Assembly (NCBI GenBank): GCA_030603805.1
Contig: JAUVXD010000013.1
Coordinates: 1 to 38,932 of the forward strand
DNA length: 38,932 nucleotides
DNA from: Acholeplasmataceae bacterium
Lineage (GTDB): Bacteria > Bacillota_I > Bacilli_A > Acholeplasmatales > Acholeplasmataceae
Direction: 5' to 3'
Part shown: positions 15,789 through 23,377 of the stretch, one piece after another
Layout of the letters: the number at the start of each line of letters is the position of its first letter
Position numbering within the stretch: the stretch's first letter is position 1
The notes under the pieces: generated by a model
Told to the model about the DNA's origin: nothing
Databases searched by the model: none
The model's input: only the letters and a program-made list of their open reading frames with translations
Translations under genes and position numbers: made by a program

Positions 15789-17206
15789 CGTTTCTCCTCC
15801 TTAATGTGTTTAACAAAATCCTCCAATGCTTTTTCAAAGCAAGCCATAGGTGGGTGAACAAGACCAGCGCCGACTTGACCAACACCTGCTTCTTTATGTG
15901 CCATACCTGTGTTAATGATAGGCAAAATACCTGTTTCAATCACTTTTAACATGTCAATCCCACATGCTGTTGGCATAAAATCTAGAGGTGGTAATGTGAA
16001 AACTTGATGTCTATCTTGTGCAATTTCATGCATGGATTTTGAATAATCAAATGCTTGTTTAACAACACCACCTACAAACTGAACAATCGCTGGTGCGCCA
16101 CCCATTGCAAATCCTCCAATACCAAAGGTTTCAGTAATGGCACTATCTCCAATATCTGGTGCTGCATCATCTTCACTAAATCCTGGAAACATCAATCCTT
16201 TGACATAATTGGCAGGTGCTTGATACCAATCATTTGAGTGTGAAAATTGTATACCAAAATCGACACCATTACGACTCATCGCTGTAAGTACAGTTGAATA
16301 GGGTATATTTCTTGCTGAATCTAATGCGAGTTTGCAATATGGCATGGATAAATTTAAAAAGTAATGTTCATTTTTTCTAATAAAATCAAGTGTTTCAGCT
16401 TTTTCTTGTTCACTAAATGTCGTTTGAATAATGTATCCTGCAATTTCTCTTAAGAAAAGTGCAGATGATGCCTTATTCCGATTATGACATTCATCACCCA
16501 TATGAAGCGCTTGAGTAATCAAACTCTTCACATCGATACCGCCTGACAAGATTAATGCTTCATTCATCACAGGTGCAAACGTCTTTTCAATCCATTTCAA
16601 GCGATTGATGACTTCTTGAGAATTTGCCCCATATCTTAAAACTTTGCCCAATCCTTCATTAATGGTGCAGTAACTATAATTTCGATCCACAATATTATAG
16701 AGCACATGCACAGGCATTGATGGTGAAATAATGCCTGCCATTGGTCCAACAGCGTCATGATGATGCGCACTATCAAAAATAATGGCACCAGATTCAGCAA
16801 GTTTAATCGCTTCTTTTTCTGTTTTAGCTAGACCTTCATAAATGAGTGCACCAATAATGGCACCCTTCATCGGACCAGCCATGTGTTTAAAAGCTATCGG
16901 AGGACCAGCATGTAAAATGGTATGTTTGGTCATATTGGGAATGACATCAAATGCTTTTTTAACAGCAATCAGTCTACCTTCTGCTTTTTTAATCTTTTCA
17001 ACAGCTTTTCGATTTCCTTCATCGATTAAAGCTTGATAAGGCTTTATTGCACTGAGCAATGATAAAAGCTTCGTATTGCCTGATGCTGGAGGATTCCATT
17101 CTAAATGTGTATAAGTCACATGTTGTTTTTCAAAATCTTTCTTAAAACTTGGTGATCCTACATTAACGACCTTAATGGGCGAGTTAAATAAATCTTGGAT
17201 GCTCAT
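15785..17206 (-). CDS. allG: DUF1116 protein, AllG-like subunit of a transcarbamylase
   Basis: A 473-residue protein of the YlbE/DUF1116 family. In E. coli this family member (AllG) is one of three proteins needed for oxamate transcarbamylase. Family segments seen are HAGPPIAFKHMAGPMKGA (about 94-111), DSAHHHDAVGPMAG (about 144-157), GDECHNRNKASSALF (about 232-246), and DFGIQFS followed by KGLMFPGFSEDDAAPDIGDS. Conserved His, Asp and Glu residues suggest a catalytic or metal role, though the mechanism is not established. Its ATG overlaps the fdrA TGA by ATGA. I am sure of the family; the actual substrate here may differ from oxalurate. Confidence 0.92.
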   Translation of the reverse strand: MSIQDLFNSPIKVVNVGSPSFKKDFEKQHVTYTHLEWNPPASGNTKLLSLLSAIKPYQALIDEGNRKAVEKIKKAEGRLIAVKKAFDVIPNMTKHTILHAGPPIAFKHMAGPMKGAIIGALIYEGLAKTEKEAIKLAESGAIIFDSAHHHDAVGPMAGIISPSMPVHVLYNIVDRNYSYCTINEGLGKVLRYGANSQEVINRLKWIEKTFAPVMNEALILSGGIDVKSLITQALHMGDECHNRNKASSALFLREIAGYIIQTTFSEQEKAETLDFIRKNEHYFLNLSMPYCKLALDSARNIPYSTVLTAMSRNGVDFGIQFSHSNDWYQAPANYVKGLMFPGFSEDDAAPDIGDSAITETFGIGGFAMGGAPAIVQFVGGVVKQAFDYSKSMHEIAQDRHQVFTLPPLDFMPTACGIDMLKVIETGILPIINTGMAHKEAGVGQVGAGLVHPPMACFEKALEDFVKHIKEEKR

Positions 17207-18738
17207 GATTTCACCCCTTCAACGAGTTTTGCAGCAATAAGTGCTGCGTGTGCATTTGTTTTTGCAACAAGGATTCCTAAACTTTTGAGTCTTTCTTCTG
17301 AAGATGCTAAGTTTTGTGCGTCTTTATCAGTACCACAGACATAAGCCACAATACTTAAATGTCGTTGTTCTTTTTTTGCAATGTCTTGAGCTTCTTTTAG
17401 TGCCTCAAGTGTGACACCGATAGGATCTTCATGTGAGCCTAATCCAAGCTCAAAATCAAGTAAGAGAACAGCAGTTTCAGGTAGTTTAGCCTCATGTAAA
17501 ATGCGTTCTAACCTGATGGTAGGTTCAATCATTGGATGTGGTTTCCCTAAAGTAAAAATATCATCACCTAAATCCACTAAATTATGACCTGAACTCACCA
17601 AAGGATTCTTCATTTTTTCAACTTCTTTTTTTGCAACATTTGAAGTTAAATCTTTAACATGAGGTCTTAAGATAGAAAGTGCTTCAGCAGTCAGTGTGCC
17701 ACCACAAAATAAGCCTTTTATTTTGGATTGTGTTGGCTTAAACAGTGCTTTTTCTTTTTGAATCACATGAAGTAGTTCATCATCAATTTGAGTTAAATCA
17801 GGCGTTTTTAATCCTGTAAGTTCGAGTGCTTTAATGGCTGCATCCGTCAAATTGGATACAACATGAACGTTTTTGATGTCAACTTCGTGTTTGGAATCGA
17901 GTAAACACACAACCACTGGTTTCGTGATGTGCTTTAATCTTGAAATGATTTTTTCTAAAACTGTTGGATGTGGTGGTTTACTAATTAAGACAATGACTTT
18001 GGTATCTAAGTCTTGATCAAGTGCATCAATACCTTTGAGCATCATCATGCCTCCAACTGCTTCTGATAAGTCTCTACCACCGACACCAATCGCATGTGTA
18101 ATGCCACCTTTAAACCGGTCAATGATGACTGTTACCTCTTGTAGTCCAGTACCACTTGCAGCAACTAAACCAATGGATCCTCGGCTCACTTGATTAGTGA
18201 AACATAATCCTATGCCACCAATAATTGCAGTTCCACAGTCAGGTCCCATGACTAAAAGATCTTTTTCAACTGCAATCTTTTTTAACTGGATTTCATCTTC
18301 AACACTGACATTATCACTAAAAAGCATGACATGAAGTCCATGTTCTAAAGCTTTGTAAGCTTCATGTGCCGCATAAATACCAGGAACACTGATGACTGCG
18401 ATATTCGGTGCAATTGCATCAAAAGCCTGATGAATGCTACGATAAACTGAAGTACCTTCATCACTTTTTTTAGTTTTCGCTGATAGACGTTCAATAACCA
18501 AATTCGACCAATCCTTGATCTCCTGATCAAATTCAGCAGCAAGAATCAAATCATTAGGTTCAGCTGAATCTATATCAATGTGATATAAGCCTACAGATTT
18601 AATCATTTCTTTATTCATGTCAGTACCCATCAACATGACCAAATCTTTAAAACCTAATTCTTTTTTTAAACTGACACTCGTACTCATAAGTGTTACAGAA
18701 TCAAAATAACTGTTTTTTAATACTTTATAGTCTTTCAT
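17203..18738 (-). CDS. fdrA: FdrA (AllF-like), acyl-CoA-synthetase-fold subunit of a transcarbamylase
   Basis: 511 residues from the ATG at 18738, which has AGAGGTG 8 bases upstream; a frame opening 9 codons earlier has no better site. FdrA has the fold of succinyl-CoA synthetase alpha subunits, with repeated CoA-binding-like domains. It shows VMGPDCGTA (163-171), VAASGTGLQEV (192-202), GVGGRDLSEAVGG (218-230) and a later LFCGGTLTAEAL. In E. coli the homologue is AllF, required with AllG and AllH for phosphorolysis of oxalurate to oxamate and carbamoyl phosphate. Here it lies between the DUF2877 and DUF1116 genes with a 13-base gap upstream and ATGA overlap downstream. Involvement with a different ureido substrate is inferred from context. 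Confidence 0.95.
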   Translation of the reverse strand: MKDYKVLKNSYFDSVTLMSTSVSLKKELGFKDLVMLMGTDMNKEMIKSVGLYHIDIDSAEPNDLILAAEFDQEIKDWSNLVIERLSAKTKKSDEGTSVYRSIHQAFDAIAPNIAVISVPGIYAAHEAYKALEHGLHVMLFSDNVSVEDEIQLKKIAVEKDLLVMGPDCGTAIIGGIGLCFTNQVSRGSIGLVAASGTGLQEVTVIIDRFKGGITHAIGVGGRDLSEAVGGMMMLKGIDALDQDLDTKVIVLISKPPHPTVLEKIISRLKHITKPVVVCLLDSKHEVDIKNVHVVSNLTDAAIKALELTGLKTPDLTQIDDELLHVIQKEKALFKPTQSKIKGLFCGGTLTAEALSILRPHVKDLTSNVAKKEVEKMKNPLVSSGHNLVDLGDDIFTLGKPHPMIEPTIRLERILHEAKLPETAVLLLDFELGLGSHEDPIGVTLEALKEAQDIAKKEQRHLSIVAYVCGTDKDAQNLASSEERLKSLGILVAKTNAHAALIAAKLVEGVKS

Positions 18739-18751
18739 CAATGAGTCACCT

Positions 18752-19546
18752 CTACATACATCCACAAATAAAACCAGTTAAGATACCAGCACCGCTGGTT
18801 GAACCGAGTTTTAAAATGGATCTTGCGCCTTCTATGTTGTTATGGATAAATAAATCTTCAATCATTTGAATAAAAATCTCCGGGTATAATCTTAAAAATG
18901 TATCTTCTAAATTTTGAGCACTTAACTTACTTGTTTTCTTCTGAGCCTCACTCACTAATGACTCAATCCATGGTAAAGTTTTACCCACAGTATTTAGTCC
19001 TAAAATGAACCCTGTGAGGATATCATCACCTAGTGGCGTGAGCCCCATTCCTAAGCCTAAAATAGATAATGCTGATGGTAATCCTGGTGCTGCTAAGAAA
19101 ACACCGATTTGATCAAACTGAAACTTTAACCATGGATTATCTTGTTGGTATCGATAGAAGTTTTCAGTGTGATGGTTTTCAACATATGCCTTCAATTCCT
19201 TAAATGTATGATAAGATGCTGAATTCATGCGATATGTCATCACATAAGGATCATATTTTTTAATCTTTGATTCATCAATCTTCATGTCGAATAGAGGATG
19301 TGAAATCACACCCTCATGTCGATAAATGAATATATCCCCAACTTTAAAATCTATTGTGTTAAAGGATATCTGATCTTCAATAACAATATGGTGTTTCCCA
19401 TGACCCACATGATGACCAATGGTAATTATTTTTTTGTTCACCATGATGTGCATGGTACGCGCATAAATCCCATAAATGATAGCACCATGGTTTTTGATTT
19501 CATCTAGAACAGAAGCATCTATTGATAAAACATTAGTGGTTTTCAC
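18752..19546 (-). CDS. allH: DUF2877 protein, AllH-like subunit of a transcarbamylase
   Basis: 264 residues of the YlbF/DUF2877 family. The hallmark segments are GLGMGLTPLGDDILTGFILG (about 165-184) and the C-terminal LGSTSGAGILTGF. In E. coli this protein (AllH) is the third part of oxamate transcarbamylase. The start is GTG with only a weak AGAAAG site, but it overlaps the end of the upstream permease gene by 14 bases, so translational coupling is likely. No ATG exists near that would keep the N-terminal region. No membrane segments. Confidence 0.9.
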   Translation of the reverse strand: MKTTNVLSIDASVLDEIKNHGAIIYGIYARTMHIMVNKKIITIGHHVGHGKHHIVIEDQISFNTIDFKVGDIFIYRHEGVISHPLFDMKIDESKIKKYDPYVMTYRMNSASYHTFKELKAYVENHHTENFYRYQQDNPWLKFQFDQIGVFLAAPGLPSALSILGLGMGLTPLGDDILTGFILGLNTVGKTLPWIESLVSEAQKKTSKLSAQNLEDTFLRLYPEIFIQMIEDLFIHNNIEGARSILKLGSTSGAGILTGFICGCM

Positions 19547-21059
19547 TTTCTACATTTTCATGCTTTCTATAGAAGTTCATGATGACAAGCACCAATGCAA
19601 CTGCAACATAGCCTAATGCGACTTGCCATCCTGTTGCAAAACCTATTTGTGGTGCATGTAAGAAACCAAAGAAAGCAAGCACCGCTGTAATGAGCGCATA
19701 AACAGCAGAAACTAAATATTTCTTATCAATAATGAAAATGACGATTGTTGCTAACATCATACCTACTAAAATATCTCCTGCAGCTAGTCTTTCCCAACCT
19801 AAAAGTGGAATACCTGTATTTGCTAACGCTTGATAATCTAGCGTACCTCCTGATGCAGCAATGGCATTTTTAATGTTTAATGTCACAAAACCTGCAATTA
19901 AAGGAATAAAAGATAGTGCAACTGCTGGCATATGTTTCTTTTCAGTTGTTGCAAATGCTTGTGTGGTAATGACCATACCGATATACATCAAAATGGGTAA
20001 TAATGCAACTAGTGGAATAATGGTTAATATGAAGTTCATAAAGCCAAGGAATGCTAATAATAATATGGCAACACCAGTGACCCATGAATATCCAATTCTT
20101 GCGCCAGTAGACTTCCATCCTGGATGTCCAATGTAAATAATCGTTGGAAATGGTGAGCCAAGGAAAGAACCTAAAATGGTCAGACCTGCTGGAACCATCA
20201 TCGCTTTAGGCACATTATAAGATTCACCCGATGCTTCTGCGGATTCCAAATTATCTAAGCTTTCCATGAAATCGTAGATTGCAAGTGGAATTGCTGCTGG
20301 TAAGAAAGGTGCAATTTGTGCAAACCCACGACCAAATAAGTTGATAGCAAGATTTGGTAAACTTAAACCTACATTGCTTAAAGATGTCCCTACTGCTTGT
20401 GGATCCATATAACCTGTAACCCAAGCTAAAATGGTACCAATCATAATCGCAAATGCACCAGCTGGAATATTAAAAGGCATTTTTTTAAGTGCAAACCATC
20501 CCACAAAGATAATCGCTAATGAAGTTAATCCAATATAAGGTGTTGTAAAGACTTGACCTGCTGGATTCATCGCAATATATGTAATTGCAAGACCTGCAAG
20601 TGCACCTAACATCGCTGCTCTTGGAATATATTTTTTAATATAAATCCCGACGAATGCACCTGTAGCCATAATAATACCTTGAATAAAATTCCAAACAACG
20701 CCTGCAGCCCATGCTACAGTCCAGTCACCGGTTGCTGCAAAGACAACAGCAATAACACCGAATGCTACAACAAAGTAGTGAGGAACTGATAAACCATAAG
20801 GCATTGCAGTTACATCACTTTTCTTAGAACGTATTGAAAGTTGTTTCGCTTGTAGAGCTAATATAATACCACCAAAACCAACAGCAATCGCCGTACCTGG
20901 GACGATGCTTCCAAACACGATGTTGTTGGGCATTCCAATGACTAAAAGTAAGCCAGTTGCTGCTAAAAAGTTCGTTAAAACGTTAGAAAATAAACCAAAA
21001 AATCCATTTAAATCGCCTTTGACCCACCAAGGTGTGCCGCCTACTAATTTTTTAAACAT
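19533..21059 (-). CDS. NCS2/AzgA-like heterocycle permease, copy 2
   Basis: A 508-residue membrane protein with about 12-14 helices, of the xanthine/uracil permease superfamily. It begins with WWVKGDLNGFFGLFSNVLTN, then has SDVTAMPYGLSVPHYF, KKYIPRAAMLGALAG, FMESLDNLESAEASGESY and FPTIIYIGHPGWK. The MESLDNLESAEA segment corresponds to the substrate-binding helix region with conserved acidic residues in this superfamily. It is clearly a paralogue of the permease at 21723-23246. A GGGAG site precedes the ATG. The operon context suggests uptake of cyanurate, barbiturate, biuret or another planar ureide-like compound rather than common purines. That is inference. Confidence 0.87.
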   Translation of the reverse strand: MFKKLVGGTPWWVKGDLNGFFGLFSNVLTNFLAATGLLLVIGMPNNIVFGSIVPGTAIAVGFGGIILALQAKQLSIRSKKSDVTAMPYGLSVPHYFVVAFGVIAVVFAATGDWTVAWAAGVVWNFIQGIIMATGAFVGIYIKKYIPRAAMLGALAGLAITYIAMNPAGQVFTTPYIGLTSLAIIFVGWFALKKMPFNIPAGAFAIMIGTILAWVTGYMDPQAVGTSLSNVGLSLPNLAINLFGRGFAQIAPFLPAAIPLAIYDFMESLDNLESAEASGESYNVPKAMMVPAGLTILGSFLGSPFPTIIYIGHPGWKSTGARIGYSWVTGVAILLLAFLGFMNFILTIIPLVALLPILMYIGMVITTQAFATTEKKHMPAVALSFIPLIAGFVTLNIKNAIAASGGTLDYQALANTGIPLLGWERLAAGDILVGMMLATIVIFIIDKKYLVSAVYALITAVLAFFGFLHAPQIGFATGWQVALGYVAVALVLVIMNFYRKHENVESENH

Positions 21060-21079
21060 ACCGATTTTTCTCCCTTAAT

Positions 21080-21742
21080 TTATTTTTTTAAACCTAATAA
21101 CAATTTTTCACTTGTTGTCGTCCAGCCAAATATACCACCTTGTTGATTAATCATGCGAATTGCAGCTTCCTGATCTCTAGGGTCAAATGCTGCTGTACCA
21201 TCTTCAATCATGAGACATTCATATCCTCTATCGTTTGCTTCACGAATGGTCGTATGGACACATACATGTGTCGTGACCCCGCAAAAAATTAGTGATTCAA
21301 TACCTTGATTCTGTAAAATGAGATGTAAATCTGTTTGATAAAATGCACCTTTGCCAGGTTTATCTAAAACGACTTCATTTGGCAATGGTTTAAGTTCATC
21401 GACAATATCATGCCCATATTCTCCACGAATCAAAATTTTACCCATAGGACCATCTTCACCAATGGCAGATGAACGTCTTTTTTTCGCCTTTGGAACATCA
21501 CTTAAGTCCGGACGATGACCTTCTCTGGTATGGATGATAAACATCTTTTTCTCTCGTGCTGCGTCGAGCACTTTTCTCACTGTTGGAATAATCGATTTGG
21601 TTGGTGTAATATCATTTCCTAAAGCTTCTCCAAATCCTCCAGCCTCACAAAAATCACGTTGCATGTCAATGATGATTAGTGCTGTTTTCTTAAGATCAAA
21701 ATCAAAAGTAAACGGTTTTGCTTCAACTTGATAAAGTCTCAT
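21080..21742 (-). CDS. Isochorismatase-fold amidase, biuret-hydrolase-like
   Basis: A 220-residue cysteine hydrolase. The triad is readable: Asp26 (IIIDMQRDF), Lys128 (LDKPGKGAF) and Cys161 (GVTTHVCVHTT). The segments HTREGHRPDLSDVPKAKKRR, GPMGKILIRGEYGHDI and REANDRGYECL are the pattern I know from biuret hydrolases, which turn biuret into allophanate and NH3, and from their closest relatives. Other members act on ureidoacrylate or N-carbamoylsarcosine, so the substrate is not certain. The start has AAAGGAG 8 bases upstream and overlaps the previous permease gene by 20 bases. It sits between two permeases and upstream of the FdrA set, so its product probably feeds phosphorolysis. Confidence 0.88.
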   Translation of the reverse strand: MRLYQVEAKPFTFDFDLKKTALIIIDMQRDFCEAGGFGEALGNDITPTKSIIPTVRKVLDAAREKKMFIIHTREGHRPDLSDVPKAKKRRSSAIGEDGPMGKILIRGEYGHDIVDELKPLPNEVVLDKPGKGAFYQTDLHLILQNQGIESLIFCGVTTHVCVHTTIREANDRGYECLMIEDGTAAFDPRDQEAAIRMINQQGGIFGWTTTSEKLLLGLKK

Positions 21743-23246
21743 CTTTTATTTCTCCTTTAGAGCGATAGTATAGAAAATAACCCATAAATATGATTGCAAT
21801 CAAAACATAGCCAATCGTCATGCCTAAGTTTTGATTAATTCCCACTTGTCCTGCATGAATGATTCCAAAAAAGGTTAAAACTGCTGCAATACCTGATGTA
21901 ATCGTTGCATGAACAAACTTATGATCAATTATATAGACCGCAATCGAACCTAAAATCATCCCTACAATGATACTGCCTGCACCTAAACTCATCATGCCCA
22001 AATAATTAAGTCCAGAGATTTCTAGTAAGTTAAATCCAACAGTTCCTGCATTTGTACCAGCAGCACCTAACGCAATATCAACCGCATTTTTTGTCCAATC
22101 AGCAAGCCAAGGGATAATCGCAAGCACAACTGCTGGTGCATATTTGTGTGAAACTGAGGTAAATGCTTGTGTTGTAATGACAATACCGATATATAAAAGA
22201 ATCGGAAGAATGGCAACCACTGGAATTACATTGAGTAAAACAGAAATCATACCCACTAAAGTTAGAATAAAGAGCACGAGTCCACCGACAAAAGAATATC
22301 CGATTCTAGCTCCAGCTTCTTTCCAACCTGGATGTCCAATAAAGATTGCGGTTGGAAATGGATTACCAAATAGTGAGCCAACAATGGTTGTGACTCCATC
22401 AGCGACCATGGCTTCTTTTGTCGAGTAGTGATCCCCAGCAACGGCTGCGGATTCACAGTTATCTATGGTTTCAAAAAAGTTGTAAATCCCTAATGGAATT
22501 GCACTGAACAAGAATGGTAGGGCACTTTGAAACCCATCAAAATATCTAGTAACACTTGGAACAGGTACTCCTAATTGAACATTTCTAATGCTATCGAGTA
22601 GTGCTGTACCACTCATAAGTCCACTGCTCCACCCAATAATAACCCCAACAATAATTGCAACCAGCCCTGTTGGAATATTGAAAGGCATTTTTACTTTTCC
22701 AACCCAACCAAGTAAAACAATGGCTAATGCAACTAAGCCTATATAAGGCACTGCAAATGAATTAAATGCTGGATTTAAAGCAATATAGGTAATGGAAACC
22801 CCTGCGAGTGAACCAAGCATTGCAGCTCTTGGTAAAATTTTTCTAACTTTCGCTCCAATAAAGCTTCCAATAAGTTCAATAATACCCTCAAGAAGTGACC
22901 ATACTAATCCAGCAGACCATGCGAGATAAGCATTTCCTGTTGCCCAGTAAACTGGACCAATAATTAAAAACACAATTAAGAACATGTGAGGTACTGAAGT
23001 ACCTGCAGGTAATGCAGTCACATCAGATCTTGATTCTTTTCTCGCAAGTTTTACTGCCATAAAACTATAATAAATCGATGAGATGAAAATAGATAATCCA
23101 ACTGCAGGTAGTATTCTACCGTAGACAATATTTCCAGGTAAACCAACAACAACAGATAAAAGACTGGCCATCACTAAGACATTGGTTAAGTTATTGGTGA
23201 AAAGTCCAAAGAACCCATTCCAGTCACTTTTTACGAAATATTTCAT
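21723..23246 (-). CDS. NCS2/AzgA-like heterocycle permease, copy 1
   Basis: First gene of the operon. The ATG at 23246 has a strong GGAGGTG 7 bases upstream, giving 507 residues; the frame opening at 23273 lies over the -10 box and cannot be the start. About 12-14 helices. Motifs match copy 2: DWNGFFGLFTNNLTN, SDVTALPAGTSVPHMF, RKILPRAAMLGSLAG, FFETIDNCESAAVAGDHY and FPTAIFIGHPGWKEAGARIG. At the key helix this copy has ETIDNCESA where copy 2 has ESLDNLESA, so the substrates may differ. Its divergent neighbour is the PucR-type regulator, which probably controls it. Confidence 0.87.
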   Translation of the reverse strand: MKYFVKSDWNGFFGLFTNNLTNVLVMASLLSVVVGLPGNIVYGRILPAVGLSIFISSIYYSFMAVKLARKESRSDVTALPAGTSVPHMFLIVFLIIGPVYWATGNAYLAWSAGLVWSLLEGIIELIGSFIGAKVRKILPRAAMLGSLAGVSITYIALNPAFNSFAVPYIGLVALAIVLLGWVGKVKMPFNIPTGLVAIIVGVIIGWSSGLMSGTALLDSIRNVQLGVPVPSVTRYFDGFQSALPFLFSAIPLGIYNFFETIDNCESAAVAGDHYSTKEAMVADGVTTIVGSLFGNPFPTAIFIGHPGWKEAGARIGYSFVGGLVLFILTLVGMISVLLNVIPVVAILPILLYIGIVITTQAFTSVSHKYAPAVVLAIIPWLADWTKNAVDIALGAAGTNAGTVGFNLLEISGLNYLGMMSLGAGSIIVGMILGSIAVYIIDHKFVHATITSGIAAVLTFFGIIHAGQVGINQNLGMTIGYVLIAIIFMGYFLYYRSKGEIKDETLSS

Positions 23247-23271
23247 CAATGCACACCTCCCTATGCTTCTC

Positions 23272-23277
23272 ATTATA
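23272..23277 (-). promoter_or_regulatory. -10 box of the heterocycle operon
   Basis: A perfect TATAAT on the minus strand, 25 bases before the first permease ATG, with a T-rich, weak -35 region. This suggests that an activator is needed, which fits PucR-type control. Confidence 0.5.
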
Positions 23278-23316
23278 CAAAAACAAAAATAAAAAGTATT
23301 TATAATTACTTGCCAA

Positions 23317-23330
23317 TAAAAACGCTTTTA
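23317..23330. promoter_or_regulatory. cre-like palindrome between the operon and the PucR-type regulator
   Basis: TAAAAACGCTTTTA is a perfect palindrome differing from the ideal cre at two symmetrical positions. It abuts the -35 of the regulator and lies about 40 bases upstream of the operon -10. It could bind CcpA or be part of the PucR-type operator. Confidence 0.4.
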
Positions 23331-23332
23331 TC

Positions 23333-23360
23333 TTGTAATTTTTTATAAAGATGCTACAAT
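23333..23360 (+). promoter_or_regulatory. Promoter of the PucR-family gene
   Basis: TTGTAA (23333-23338), a 16-base spacer and TACAAT (23355-23360). The predicted start of transcription falls at the ribosome site, 10 or so bases before the ATG, so the leader is very short. Confidence 0.5.
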
Positions 23361-23377
23361 ATCATCGAGGTGAATCT

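Noticed and set aside
14859-23246. Reading the operon simply as allantoin degradation
   Set aside because: FdrA, DUF1116, DUF2877 and carbamate kinase fit, but no allantoinase, allantoate or ureidoglycolate enzyme is present, and a ring-opening amidohydrolase and a biuret-hydrolase-like enzyme are.
23247-23377. A purine-type or guanidine riboswitch before the permease operon
   Set aside because: The leader after the -10 is only about 20 bases and has no conserved aptamer pieces.
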